Shown piece after piece: positions 11,772-23,572 of a stretch of 64,000 bases of DNA. The stretch's first letter is position 1. Each line of letters opens with the position of its first letter. Source of the stretch: Aurelia coerulea (Eukaryota; Cnidaria; Scyphozoa; Semaeostomeae; Ulmaridae); contig CM076947.1 in NCBI GenBank assembly GCA_039566865.1, positions 7,385,501 through 7,449,500 on the forward strand, written 5' to 3'. The position numbers and the translations under genes were made by a program. The notes under the pieces were generated by a model. It ran no database searches. It was not told the DNA's origin and worked only from the letters and a program-made list of their open reading frames with translations.

Positions 11772-12727
11772 TGCTCGATTCGCTAGCTGTAAATACAAAA
11801 CGAACTTATTCGTCGGTTCAAGAACAATTTATAGATTTTTGTGAAAGAGAGAATCTCCTACATGAAAATGGTTCTCCTTTGCCAGCATCCGAATTAACTC
11901 TTTTGCGGTTCATTGGTGTAACAGGAAAAAACTTACAAGCATCATCCATGAAAGTGTATCTATCAGCTATTCGATCTCTTCATTTGATAAATGGTTTTAA
12001 GGACCCATTATTAGATGCACCACGTATTCCAATGGTTGTCAGGGGGTTGAGACGTGCAAAAAGTTTGATGGTTAGACCTCCTAAGTTACCTATTACAGCA
12101 CTTGTTTTGCATACCTTAAAATCGCAATTGGATATGGCTAAGTACAACGATGTAATGTTTTGGGCTGCCTGCTGCATGGCGTTCTTTGGCTTTCTGCGTG
12201 CTGCTGAGTTTACAACACCCTCTGAAGGTTTTTCTAAAGACATTCACCTATCAGTTGATTCAGTGACAATTGATTGTTTCCCCCTCCCAAAAACGGTTGG
12301 AGTCAAGCTATTGCGGTCAAAAACTGATCAGTTTGGAAAGGGCTGCACGATTGTCCTGGCCAGATCTGACTGTGCCATTTGCCCGGTTGCAGCACTCATG
12401 TCTTATTTACATTTGCGGGGGCCCTCAAACGGGCCGCTCTTTGTTCACGAAGATGGTGCACCATTGACGCGAATGAACCTAAATTTGCGCCTGCAGAAAG
12501 TTCTATCAGGTGCAGGTTGGCAGGGTCGCTATACGTTACACAGTTTTCGTGTTGGTGCGGCCACAACAGCAGCGGCTTTAGGATTCCCGGATCATTTAAT
12601 CAAAGCTTTGGGACGGTGGTCCAGTGAGGCATACAAGGTTTACATTCGTCTACCTGCGGCAAGATTGCAAGCTGCTTCTCGTTCATTGGCTTCTTGTGCC
12701 ATGTTTACAGACTCATCAGCTATTTGA
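11771..12727 (+). CDS. DIRS tyrosine recombinase, copy 1 (open)
   Basis: A 318-residue tyrosine recombinase frame, still open although ORF1 and ORF2 of this element are dead. Catalytic-type residues as in copy 2: Arg in FLRAAEF (about 143), Lys in LRSKTDQF (about 184), HSFR (about 257-260), LGRWSS (Trp about 283) and Tyr in AYKVYIRLP. It begins in the TAATG overlap with ORF2. It differs from copy 2 by a handful of substitutions (for example VQEQF against VQKQF). It might still act in trans, but nothing shows expression. Confidence 0.85.
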   Translation: MLDSLAVNTKRTYSSVQEQFIDFCERENLLHENGSPLPASELTLLRFIGVTGKNLQASSMKVYLSAIRSLHLINGFKDPLLDAPRIPMVVRGLRRAKSLMVRPPKLPITALVLHTLKSQLDMAKYNDVMFWAACCMAFFGFLRAAEFTTPSEGFSKDIHLSVDSVTIDCFPLPKTVGVKLLRSKTDQFGKGCTIVLARSDCAICPVAALMSYLHLRGPSNGPLFVHEDGAPLTRMNLNLRLQKVLSGAGWQGRYTLHSFRVGAATTAAALGFPDHLIKALGRWSSEAYKVYIRLPAARLQAASRSLASCAMFTDSSAI

Positions 12728-13473
12728 GACGTTTGCATAACTCGTACAGTAGACTATCATTGGGCCATGGGTAGGCTGGCCAGCTACAGCAATTATTTTC
12801 TTGTTTATACTTGATGTTTACATGAAAAGGTTTGTTCCCCTTCCCCCATAAGGAAACTAACGGACCAAGCGGAGGTGCCTTTTTCTCTACAATTTGGTTT
12901 ACAAGTATTCTGACCTAGAACATCTTGGAATTCAAGTAGAAACAAATCAATGCTGGCAGGTCGGCTTACCTCATAGAGCGTCTTAAAGTATTCTATAAAA
13001 TAACGAAAAATAATAATAAAAAGAACAAAACAGAAAAAAAAAAAAAAAAAGGCTTGATGCTGTGTTTTGTTGTTGTTATAGTTGATGTGTAATCCAGTTT
13101 TGTTTTGATTCTGCAAATTGGTAGATTTCCTACCTCATTCCTTCTGGTACCATTGGGTTGGATTGTAAATGGGGTAACTTACAGTAACCCTAGGGACAGG
13201 TTCACTGTGCTTCACAGCTGTTTCTTTAGAGTGGAACGTGGTCTGGGTTCACTTTAGGCAACAGGCGTCGCAATTGCGCATCCAGGTCTAACTTCTGTTG
13301 ACGGTAAAGCATTTGCTTGATGGACCTGCAGTATTACACTGCATGATGTGTTGGCCTCCATTTAGTGTGGGCCTGGTTCGCTTGCTTACATTTACCCTTG
13401 ATTGTTGTGGGTCTGGTTGTGCAGGTGCGCTGCTTAATGAACTGGCCTCCGCTGACTGTAGGCCTTGCTGGCG

Positions 13474-14446
13474 TTGACCCTGTTTTCTATGGGTCTTGTT
13501 TACCACGCGCGCTGCGTGATGGGCGGGCCTCCGTTGACTGTAGGCCTTGCTTGCATTGGCCCTATTTAATGTGGGTCTGGTTAGCATGCGCACTGCGTGA
13601 GGAGCTGGCCTCCGTTGACTGTGGGCCTTGCTTGCGTTGGCCCTGTTTAATGTGGGTCTGGTTAGCATGCGCGCTGCGTGATGAGCTGGCCTCCGTTGAC
13701 TGTGGGCCTTGCTTACGTTGACCCTATTTGCTGTGTGTCTGGTTAGCATGCACGCTGCGTGATGAGCTGGCCTCCGTTGACTTTGGGCCTTGCTTGCGTT
13801 GACCCTGTTTAAGGTGGGTCTGGTTAGCATGTGCGCTGCGTGATGAGTTGGCCTCCGTTGACTGTGGGCCTTGCCTGCGTTGACCCTATTTGCTGTGGGT
13901 CTGGTTAGCATGCGCGCTGCGTGATGAGCTGGCCTCCGTTGACTGTGGGCCTTGCTTGCGTTGACCCTGTTTAATGTGGGTCTGGTTAGCATGCGCGCTG
14001 CGTGATGAGCTGGCCTCCGTTGACTGTGGGCTTGGCTTGCGTTGACCCTGTTTAATGTGGGTCTGGTTAGCATGCGCGCTGCGTGATGAGTTGGCCTCCG
14101 TTGACTGTGGGCCTTGCTTGCCTTGACCCTATTTGCTGTGGGTCTGGTTAGCATGCGCGCTGCGTGATGAGCTGGCCTCCGTTGACTGTGGGCCTTGCTT
14201 GCGTTGACCCTATTTAATGTGGGTCTGGTTAGCATGTGCGCTGCGTGATGAGCTGGCCTCCGTTGACTGTGGGCCTTGCTTGCGTTGACCCTGTTTAATG
14301 TGGGTCTGGTTTGCATGCGTGCTGCGTGATGAGCTGGCCTCCGTGGACTGTGGGCCTTGCTTGCGTTGACCCTGTTTAATGTGGGTCTGGTTAGCATGCG
14401 TGCTGCATGATGAGCTGGCCTCTGTTGACTGTGGGCCTTGTTTGTT
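13474..14446. repeat. 81-bp minisatellite, 12 units (copy 1)
   Basis: Twelve tandem units of 81 bp, with unit starts (TTGACCCT or TTGGCCCT) at 13474, 13556, 13637, 13718 and so on to 14366. More diverged units flank the array on both sides (about 13320-13473 and 14447-14570). Because 81 is divisible by three and the unit lacks stops in some frames, both strands carry long artificial open frames; the minus strand gives a 27-residue repeat (RPTLNRVNASKAHSQRRP core). It lies about 0.75 kb downstream of the recombinase. Whether it belongs to the DIRS element is unclear. Confidence 0.9.
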
Positions 14447-15812
14447 TGCTTATAGTGACCCCCATTTATTGTGGGTCTTGTTTGGGTGTACGCTCTGCTT
14501 GATGCACTGGCCTCCGTTGACTGTGGGCCTTGCTCATGTTGACCCTATTTACTGTGGGTTGTTTCTATTTGTCCATTAGTTGGCTAATGTTGGTGTTTCC
14601 TTCCAGTCCTCTTACCTTCTCTTTGCTACCTAATTTTCCTTGCCTAGTCCTCTTCTCCTCTCTTTTGCTTTTTCAAGCTGGGTAGGAAAGGGTTCAGATA
14701 TGTTATAATTTTCCGGTATGTGATTGGGTGGGAACACTGGGTGTTCTTTGGCCGGTAATTCTTACCATCCAATCACCGACCGTAAAGTTGTGAATTTTTC
14801 AGGCAGTTATGGGCTGATGCACTACCGCCCAATTCCTGAGCCGGTTCCACCCTGCAAATGGCCTTATTGTTATTTTGCGTTAAGCTTAGGGGGAAATGTT
14901 AATAAAGGGATATAGTTGTTATTTTAAATATTTGGGGATTGCATCAGGTGCATCAAAGTAAGGAAGGTGGCTATGGCCCCTGTATTCTCTAGGTGCCAAA
15001 AAGACGCCCCCCCTATATGTTATTGAATTTTGATAGACTTTCCCACCCCCAAGTATTATCAGCACCCCTCCCTTAAAAATCGATTTCATGGAAAATATGA
15101 GGAACAATTTTCATTTGCTTTTGTAGGCAAATGTTGTCTTTGACTTGTTAAAGTCCCAGTCCCATTTGATCATTTGGTCTATGCAAGAGTGCCTTACTCG
15201 ACTTACTCACAGAACTGTTTTTCACCCCCCCCCCCCCAACTATTAAGATTGTCTTCTATTTGGCACCTGGCAGTAAGATTAAGCATTTCAAGGTTAGGAA
15301 ATTAACATTTGCTGAAATTAATGATTGTAAGCTGATAATGATAATGTCAATACAATGGTCAGAGAGAAAAATTTTTGTCAGGGAGCGCTCCCAAATATGA
15401 TGGTCCCCCTGGGTCCTTGACCCCCATACTGATATGTCATCACTCGTACAGTTCTTTTTAGACTTTCTAGGTAATTGTATCCCATAATGAGATTGTCCTA
15501 CACTGGATTGTGCACTTTTCCTAAAATCAAGAATAAACTGATTATGATGATTATAATGATTATGGTCACAACACTGAAGCTTTTTATAATTGTGAAAATA
15601 GAAACAGACAAATGTAGATAACTTTTCTTCAAGTGAAGCTATGAACATGGAATAAACACCTATCTTCATGTTTTTTCATGCTCTTTCCCATAAGAAACAG
15701 TTTGGGAGGCAATCTCTGACTTCAATTTTTTTTGCAAGTGCCTACTGAGATATGTGAGGAATCAGATTGAATGTGCGTTTGGGAGGCTAAAGGCACGGTG
15801 GAGAATTCTTAA

Positions 15813-16033
15813 AGGCATTGAGTCATGTTAAGTAGACCGCGTATACCCAAACTTCAAGAATCTGCTGGCTCATGATCCTCGATGGCGCATCTGATTGGCT
15901 AACGTTCGTGTGAAATGAAACTGATCACATGAGACGCAGGTCCTTTTAGATTGTTAGGAGTGATATTTGCTCTTTATCACATGGGTCACATGATACACGG
16001 CAAAGCGGGTCTATATATCATGACTCAATGCCT
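15813..16033. mobile_element. TTAA-TSD MITE, copy 1
   Basis: The ends AGGCATTGAGTCATG and CATGACTCAATGCCT are perfect inverted repeats, flanked by TTAA at 15809-15812 and 16034-16037. The 221-bp body has no coding capacity. TTAA targets with an AGG start suit Kolobok-like or piggyBac-like transposases; the superfamily is inference. Its right end is duplicated in a 71-bp direct repeat (16019-16089 and 16090-16160, approximately). Confidence 0.8.
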
Positions 16034-16402
16034 TTAACAGACCAATTGACCTTGGTATAGACTATGTTCCTACCATTGTGTCTATTTATCATGACTCAAT
16101 GCCTTTAACAGACCAATTGACCTTGGTATAGACTATGTTCCTACCATTGTGTATAGTTGTTTTGTTTTACATAATTATTGTGAACAAGCAAAATCATACT
16201 TATGTCAAGATGCTGTCATACATGAGATGAATAATGATAAAGACAAACAAGGTTGCAATCATCACTCAGAGAAGGATAGGATGTACACATACAACACAAA
16301 CCAGGGAAACACCATTCGAGATATTTTCAAGAAATACTTTGAGAGATTGTACAGTTGAATCATTTGTAGGTGTGAATCTAAATATACTTGCATATATACA
16401 TA

Positions 16403-16733
16403 GTGTCCCGCATATAAGAAACAACTTTTTCAATTTCAGGTCTGATGCGTTTCTTATAGAATGAGATAAACTTGCAAATCAGGGTAAAGTTTCTTATTAC
16501 AAAAATCATATACTGTTGAACCAGACATTATCTCTATTGATGATTATCATTTTGAATTGTATTTGTAAATGTTCACTTCCAGAAAATGCTACTGGTATTT
16601 CAGAAAGGTGCTTTTTGCATACAAAATACTTTTTTTTCATTTGAATAGGTACAGTTCAATACAACTGGAAAGCTGAAAAATTCCAAGGTTATGCATAGTT
16701 TTTATATAAGAAACAAGCTTTTTTCAGACCTGA
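16403..16733. mobile_element. TA-TSD MITE, copy 1, right end deleted
   Basis: The left end GTGTCCCGCATATAAGAAAC follows TA at 16401-16402. The right end is missing: sequence jumps from CAGACCTGA to the CTTTTTTCTC that lies 35 bp outside the element in copy 2. The copy 1 deletion is about 119 bp. Confidence 0.75.
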
Positions 16734-18429
16734 CTTTTTTCTCTCTCTGAGGGCCTAATAGAGATAACTCAACAACATCTCTCATCTCCACTTCAGCTTC
16801 ATTTCTTCCAAATGCTTTTATTCCAAGTTTCTCTTTTCTCACTGGCCGTAATCCTAATCTACCTACTGCCTTAGCTGTGATAAAGGTCTTTTGGCTTCCT
16901 GTGTCAAATAATACTCTCACAGTCACATTACCCTCTTTTTTAGCATCCACATTAGCTAAGGCAGTTTGTAAGGCCACACTCCCTTCTGAACCGGTGTTTC
17001 CCACCCATGCACTTGCGCTGGGATCTAAAGAGGTCGCACTAGGCTTAAGCTGCGTTTCCTTATCCTGTGAAGAGGTACAAATCGCATGGTGATGCTTGCC
17101 TTTACAAATCTTACAGGGAGTTTTGGATCTACATTGAAAAACCCTGTGCCCTGGAATTAAACAATAAAAACATCTAGCATTTCTGAAAAGAACTCTCTTA
17201 CGCTCCAAAGGGTCCTTCACTTTGAGGCAGTTCTCAGGCAGATGTTCTTCTGAGCAAAATGGGCACTTTCTTCCTCCTTCTTTGCCAGAAAATAAGGCAG
17301 TGGCTGTGGAAGGTCCTCCATGCTGCTTAGGCCGGTATTGTTGTTGTCGTTGCTGCTCCGGGGGTTTCCCTTCACTCAATCCTCTTTGCTGTGGATTCTT
17401 CATGATCGGCACATGACCTTCCAAAACTTCCAACTCCTTTCCCAATGCTTCCAACAAGTCACCAACGTTCCATTCCATGTGGTCTGTTCCAGCAAAGCGA
17501 ATCATGTTATATCTCAGGGACTGTGGAATTTTCTCCATCACTGCAGGCACGACAACAGTGGAATAAGAATCTTTGTCAACTCCCTGAGCCTCTAACGCAC
17601 GGAAATGAGTCTCGATTTGGTCTCTCAACGTGTGTAATCTGTCGACACTCGTCTCCTTGTAAACTGGGTCCAAAAACAGCAATTTGTTTATGTGCGCTCT
17701 TTTGATAAATCCCGGTTTGGCGTATCTTTTAAAAAGTAAATTGACTGCTTCGTCATAGTTCGCGTCAGTCAGGGCAAATCCAGTAACCACACTTTTTGCT
17801 GGCTCTTCCAAGTAGCTCCTCAAGTACTTGAATTTGTCGACTTTTGCGAGATCGTCGTCATCGTGTACAGCGCTCTTGTACCCATCCCAGAACTCTTGCC
17901 ATTCAGCAGTTTTTCCCGAAAACTTTTTCAGTTCTAGCTGCGGCAGTTTCACTTTTCTGGTTGAATTTCTCATTGAATGTGCCGATGAAGCAACAGAACT
18001 CAGGCTTTCTTGAGAATTGGATCTTGACAAGGATCTGACGCTTCCTGGTTGCGAATTATTCTGTGCTGCACTTGTTCCCGCAATTATCGATCCGTTTTGC
18101 TCTCTGACAACTTCTAAAGAATCTTCGATAGAAACTATCCCATAAGTGATCTTCTCTTTAATTTCACTGACTTCATCCGCTTCTTTGTCGCAAACATCAT
18201 CTTCGAGTGCGTTCTCGATCATTAATTCGAATATAACATCGTCCAGTTCCTTTATCGTCTTCTGTTTCTCTTTTAGATCTATCAGGAACTGTTTCAGCTT
18301 GATGCGATCGATGTCATCTTCCTTCAACAGATTTTCAATCTTGTTCAACAACTTGGTTGTCGTCCCTCGATGGACTCTTCGTTTCTTTTTTGCCTTATCG
18401 ATTTCTTCCATTCTGCGAAATCTACTCAA
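16734..18429 (-). pseudogene. BEL/Pao retrotransposon Gag with start of protease, copy 1, 3' truncated
   Basis: An open frame of about 565 residues on the minus strand from ATG 18429. Domain order: N-terminal coiled coil (about 20-110), Ser-rich linker, Pao-type gag domain (DUF1759-like, from KLPQLELKKFSGKTAEWQEF, about 160-320), three Cys/His clusters (CPFCSEEHLPENC, CFYCLIPGHRVFQC, CKICKGKHHHAIC), then an aspartic protease start with DTGSQKTFI. The frame runs into the MITE at 16733, so most of the protease and all of RT, RNase H and integrase are missing. The LTR and primer site lie upstream. It is a remnant, but its gag remains open. Confidence 0.88.
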
Positions 18430-18433
18430 CTTT

Positions 18434-18448
18434 CGGATCGGTGGACCA
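18434..18448 (-). promoter_or_regulatory. Probable primer binding site of the BEL element
   Basis: On the minus strand TGGTCCACCGATCCG follows a few bases after the LTR end (TCTCCACA). The TGG start is the usual complement of a tRNA 3' CCA end. The primer tRNA is not identified. The same site is at 34075-34089 in copy 2. Confidence 0.5.
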
Positions 18449-18451
18449 TTA

Positions 18452-18969
18452 TGTGGAGAATATCACACTCTCCTCGCTAGTTCTAAGTTAAAATTCGAAC
18501 TCACAGAATCACTCTGATAAAAAAGGCGATCTTGGTTTTTTCGTACATCATGTTACCAGCATTCTAACAGACATCATGTCTCATGTAACATACTCAACTC
18601 AATACTCATAATTCAGTTCTTACAAAGCATCATATCTAACCAATGAGTTACTCATAAACTTTCTAGCCAATCAGAATTCACAATAACAGGAAAGTGACTA
18701 GTCCCTTAATACAACAGTTTTGACGTTACACCTAGCCATTTAAGGTACTGTATCCTTAGTCAGTTTCCGAATCTCAGTTTCAAGCCGAGGCTCTTACGCA
18801 TGTAAGTAAGTTACAACAATGGAAAGAAAAATACTTTGACTCATAAAGTGAACAAATAAAGTTACCGCTTAAATCAATGAACATAAAAATACTGGCAAAT
18901 AATGTACTTATTTAAATTGCTAACCGACTTGTATGTTTTGTAATAGCAAGCATGCGGGTTTTCCCAACA
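18452..18969 (-). mobile_element. BEL/Pao 5' LTR, copy 1
   Basis: Read on the minus strand, the segment starts TGTTGGGAAAACCCGC and ends TCTCCACA (TG...CA), about 518 bp, just upstream of the primer site and gag start. The outer border is inferred from the point where copies 1 and 2 diverge (18969 and 34607). The matching 3' LTR is not in the window, so the length is not confirmed by a pair. Confidence 0.6.
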
Positions 18970-19609
18970 GTCAAAATAAACAGGGTTTACAGCAAATGAT
19001 TAGCAAACTCATTATCTAATGATATATTATGATGCCTTACCCTATCACAAGCCCCCATTGACCCAAAACCAATTTATTTACACCCAACTCTAACGACGAA
19101 TAAAAATAGGGCCTTGCAGCAACGAGTATTACAATGCTGCCACGCAGTACCATCTTCTCGTGGTTCAGCCATGGGGGCATTTCTCCTTGAAACGTATGTA
19201 AATTCCTTGGGTAAGATCCGGAATGACTTGTTTTACCAACGTTTTTAGCTATTCACCAGCTGATTCATATATGTAGGAAATTTTTGACTCATCAATTTCA
19301 TTCATATTTGAAGTCAGTGCTACAAAACATTACGAAAAGAAGTCTTGTTTTAAAGAGTGTTGTTTTACAAAGTGGTCAATATGGAAAATCTTTTGAAAAG
19401 TTGGGAATCGGCAGAAATGTAATGGAAAATCCATTCCTTATCAATTGAATAGAGAATGGAACTGTTGTTACGAATGAATTTATGTACGAATTAATCAAGA
19501 TCTACAAGGCAAGTAAAACAGTTTCCATGTGTTCTACGAACTTCTTCACAACCTGGTACCAATGGATGTATACGGTCAATTTTTCTTTTAAAAATTGATA
19601 GCTTTAGAA

Positions 19610-22400
19610 GCAGAATAGAAACTTTTTACAACAAAGGTAAAAAAGCAACACAAAACACCTCAAAATATGCACACTTTTGGAAAGAAGAGTGTCGTTTTGG
19701 GCTTCCCAAGAAACCGGACCCAGATACACCGCGTAAACATGCCTTGAAAAAAGAAATTAAAGCAAAAGATGAATGTATCAAGAGGAGAAAACTCGAATCA
19801 GAAGTACTAGAATCAAGCATCGAGGATTTGGAAACGTCTTCAGAGAAAGCTCAAGACAAAGTCGGTTCACTTAAGGATAAAACATTCGAGCTTTCAGCTG
19901 AAAAATATCAACTTCAGTGAAGATCTGCAGGGCTCATGAGTGGAGTTTCACGTCATAGCAGTATTAGGAGTATTAGGAGTTTCACGTCATGAGTGGAGTT
20001 TCACGATGTAGCAGTAGTCCCGTTCCTCTTGGAGGAAACATTCCTGTTACGACAAAAGATGTGAAGATAAATACAAAACTTAAGGGTGTCTTTGGTGATA
20101 TAATATCAATTGAACACGAAGAGAAACCAAGTATTTATGTTGGAAAACGATATTTTAGATATGAGAACGGCGAAGGAAATGACATCAGGATTCAGGAACC
20201 ATTACGCAGAGATACCTGTTTCCAAAGATTCTGCATCCAAAATTGGTGTAAAAGAAATTCAGAAAAGAGGGAAGCTTTCCATGACATTTGTGTCAAAGAT
20301 TGCTTCTCCTGCTGATGATGATGCAGAGACACAACTAGTTCTGAAGGAAATGATTAAGACAAACAAAGATTTGTTCATTAAAGCTGCAGAAAGTGCTGGA
20401 ATTGCCATAATGCAACAAAAAAGCCCTGAACAGGCAATAAATATTAAATCCTTAATGCGCCTGCCAATGAACAAGGTTAGAAATCTGAGACGATGCCTAA
20501 CAAATTTAAAGATAAACATTTTGCCATCTGAACGAAAAATGCGAAACGCCCTATCTCCATTGCTATCTCATGTTAGCAAAGCTTCAGTTGAAACAGGATG
20601 CATGGGTTTACTGCGTACAGCTTCAGATGAAAATGTCACCCCCAGGCCCTTCGTAAGAGTGAAAGATCTCCTGCCATACTTGACCGATATTTTGTCAAAA
20701 GAAATACTCAAGGTGGATGGTGACTTTCAAGGGGAGCTCTGGTTTCTTTTTAGTGGATATAAAGGGGGACAGCATATGAAATTTCATGTTCAGTGCATAA
20801 ACACGCAGAAAGCTGAATCTGTTGATAACGTCCACATTTATTGCATGTTTGAAGCAACTGACTCACTGGATAACATGTCGAAAGTGTTCTCTGTCTATCG
20901 AGAACAAATTACAAGGCTTCAAGATCCTGATACTAGGATTTTAGGAAGGGAAATCAAGATATTTTTAGGTGGTGACTACCATATCTTAGATGATTGTCTT
21001 GGACATCAAGGATCCTCTTCCTCTTACCTAAGTTCTCTGGACTTAGTTCCACTTAAACACCTTCAGTCTCATAAAGATACACCTCACAATCCAGAAATGT
21101 GCAAGATTGAGGTTCGCACAGTGAAGCATTATGCAGAGTCTTGAAATGAAAGTCTTTCAGATTCCAGAAATAATTACAACGCAAGGGAAAATGGCAAATA
21201 TCATTTTTCCGTTACAGAGCAGATGTTGTTCCTCTTGAGGTACCTTTACCAGGTTTTCCCCCCTGGACTTCATATAATGTTGGGGATTGTTCTTAATATT
21301 TACTTGATGCTTTTGGAAGAATGCAGGTCAATGGATCAAGCTGCCGATGATAAAACTATAGCAGCAGATAGATATGATGTTTCAGATGAAGGGGATGTAA
21401 AGAGTTTAAAATTGAGCGACAAAGTAAGCCAGTTAAGGGAGTTAGGAGAAGCAGTAGTCGACATTGAACATCGTTTTGCTCAATTAGATGCCGTTATTTT
21501 TGGAGACAATAAGAGAAAAAAGGAACTTTCAGAATTGAGTGACACGCGGAAATGAAAAACGAAAAAAAGAAATGTAGAGAAATGTGCATCGAAGCATTGC
21601 TGCATCACATTGCAAGACGATAATATAAATTGGGTTCGCAATGGTTCCATACCTTTTGTGAATGTTTCAGCTCACAAGAGGAGCTGGAAATATCAGATGA
21701 ACGATCCTACACGTGTCTGGATTGCCAAGAAGTAAGTTTGTTTGACAGGAAAGATTTGTTTGTTGACAAAATTGGCAAAATCATTGAAGAAGGAAATAAA
21801 ATCAAAATTGATTCCGTCAATCTGCAAATTCAATGTGACAACCTGAAATCTAAATTTGAGGAGAAGATTGGTGAAGACAAACGAAAGCTGCTTAGTGCGC
21901 TAGATACCCAGAAAACTGTTCGTCAAGCTCAAATTGTCCGGTCAGCAGCATCGTTTGCACCAGTACTTCAACTGATGACACTTCCAATGGACTAGATGAT
22001 TCTTTGGACTTCATCATGGACATTCAAGACAGCCTAGATAACAAACAAGGAGCACCCCTTTCCGGAAGCCTGTTTGGATCTTCCCGCCCAAAACTTCCCT
22101 CCCTCCTCTCCTTGAGACCTATAGTTAGCCATAAAATGAGTAAATCTCGTCGGTGTAACACAAACAATAGGGAAAATACATTCAGAACCAACATAAGTAA
22201 ACCAACAACACCGTTCCCTTACAGTCACAAACCAACAGCCAGCACCTCCAACCCCCCCCCCCCCCTACTAAATCAAGCTACAACCAACGACAAGAACAAA
22301 CCAAGCTGCAAATCATACAAAAACTAGCATCCCTTATGTGCTTGGCAAGATACCACGAAAACAGTTTTTCTGAGCTGAGTAAAAATATCGCCAGCTGTAG
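19610..22400 (+). pseudogene. Coiled-coil/transposase-like/PHD gene, copy 1, degenerate
   Basis: Open pieces follow in one direction but in different frames. 19610-19919 is coiled coil (motif LEDLETSSEKAQDKVGSL in one spelling of the frame). 20110-21144 is 344 residues with FSGYKGGQHMKF and FLGGDYHILDDCLGHQGSSS, acid-containing motifs like those of RNase H-fold transposases. 21223-21555 has GLHIMLGIVLNIYLMLLEEC and then a coiled coil. About 21580-21995 is a PHD-like Cys/His finger (KHCCITLQDDNINWV, then after a shift QWFHTFCEC and YTCLDC) plus a coiled coil. A Gln/Ser/Pro-rich tail runs to the MITE at 22401. The same breaks are in copy 2, so they predate the duplication. The superfamily is unknown, and some breaks may be introns. 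Confidence 0.6.
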
Positions 22401-23572
22401 TGGCCAGGTCGAAAGCGCGGAAACCGCGGAAAACACGGAAAAACATTTGAAGTTTCTGAATGGCGAGAAATAGTGTTTATTGTGTTAAAATATAGGCAAG
22501 AAACCTCTAAATGAGCCAAATATTCCATCAAGAAGACAAACAAGAAATTTCCGCGTTTTCCGCGTTTTCGTTTTTGCTATAGGTGATTTTCGAAAACGCA
22601 GAAAACGCGGAAATATCTTTATATCAACTTTTATCAGTAGCTTTGCGCAAATATAGACGAGTAATATGTTATAAGCTTTCTCTCGTAATTAATTCTTTAT
22701 CAAAATAGACTTCGTAGATCCGAATGAAACTTTGGATCATAAGATTTAAAAATTAATGGGCCTAAGTGGCCTATCAGGAATTCGAGAGGAGTTTGTTGAT
22801 AGCTTCTCAACCGTATCCCTTTATGATGCTATGGGTGGATACAGCATGTTATGTTTGTTGAGGATACAGAGGACTGCCCCTTTTGTCTGAGCCTTTTGTT
22901 ATGCTGGTAAAGTTCGGGGTTCAAAGCAGATCAACACACTGGGAAACCTATTACCATGCGCGAGAATTTCTTTGTTTCCTTGCTAATTCTTGTTTGGATT
23001 GTGGCCGGATTATACGCCCACATTTTTATCACAAAACCAAACATGCGCTCTGCGCATGATTACAGGTTTCCTTTTTGGGGGATAACCGTTGCTTTCGTTG
23101 CTTTGAACTTTGAGGATTCGTATCCCCAACAAATGTCGCCTACTGAAGCAACGAAATAAACTTAGAGCCTCCTCCTTTGTAGAATAAACTTTTTCCGCGT
23201 TTTCCGCGTTTTCGTTTTTGCTATAGGTGATTTTCGAAAACGCGGAAATCTCTTCTTATCATAGCACCATAGCTCCATAACGGGATACGGTCGAGAAATT
23301 ATCAACGAACTCCTCTCGAATTCCTAATAGGCCACTTAGGCCCATTAATTTTTAAATCTTATGATCCAAAGTTTCATTCGGATCTACGAAGTCGAAGTCT
23401 ATTTTGATAAAGAATTCATTACGAGAGAAAGCTTAACGTATTACTCGTCTATATGTGCGCAAAGCTACTGATAAAAGTTGATATAAAGAGATTTCCGCTT
23501 TTTCGAAAATCACCTATAGCAAAAACGAAAACGCGGAAAACGAGGAAAAATTATACTCTACAAAGGAGGAGG
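22401..23572. mobile_element. hAT-type MITE with CG hairpins, copy 1, cut by the duplication junction
   Basis: It starts TGGCCAGGTCGAAAGCGCGG just after AGCTGTAG (22393-22400), as in copy 2, but stops at the tandem junction, so its right end is absent. It contains hairpin modules of CCGCGTTTTCCGCGTTTTCG type and the nested element 22855-23132. Confidence 0.75.
22855..23132. mobile_element. Small TIR element nested in the MITE, copy 1
   Basis: The ends TTGTTGAGGATAC and GTATCCCCAACAA are inverted, flanked by ATGT (22851-22854 and 23133-23136). The MITE copy at 53484 has uninterrupted GCATGTTATGTCGCC at the corresponding place, confirming the insertion and the 4-bp duplication. The 278-bp body contains a chance hydrophobic frame starting at 22956. 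Confidence 0.72.

Larger units (their letters stand above)
8377..23572. repeat. Tandem segmental duplication, copy 1 (~15.2 kb)
   Basis: The sequence from CTATTAACAAACAAACTC (8377) to ...AAAGGAGGAGG (23572) reappears in the same order and orientation at 23573-39367. At the junction the right end of copy 1 runs directly into the left end of copy 2. The two outer borders share only CT at the crossover (GATCTATTAAC, GGCTCTAAG, junction GGCTATTAAC). Copy 1 lacks about 145, 170, 120 and 150 bp that copy 2 has near 23610, 24075, 32260 and 34610. The copies otherwise differ by scattered substitutions of roughly a percent by eye. Confidence 0.9.

Noticed and set aside
13365..13721. Plus-strand frames over the minisatellite (also 14379-14579 and copy 2 equivalents)
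   Set aside because: They are products of the 81-bp period being divisible by three; the repeats explain them.
13288..14397. 369-residue minus-strand repeat protein
   Set aside because: A minisatellite translation with only short non-repeat sequence at the ends and no splice or start evidence; reported as a repeat instead.
13474..14446. CRISPR-like array of regular repeats
   Set aside because: Units are contiguous 81-mers without unique spacers, and the context is eukaryotic.
14724..14915. 63-residue frame downstream of the minisatellite
   Set aside because: Short and without motifs; an inverted GTGATTGGGTGG/CCATCCAATCAC pair nearby suggests non-coding repeat sequence.
15256..15669. 137-residue minus-strand frame (also 30780-31193)
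   Set aside because: Its composition is that of AT-rich repeat DNA (ATGATTATAATGATTATG) and no domain is visible.
22956..23159. 67-residue frame with a hydrophobic, signal-peptide-like start (also 38749-38952)
   Set aside because: It lies entirely within or across a 278-bp TIR element and its MITE host; it ends in element sequence and has no independent support.
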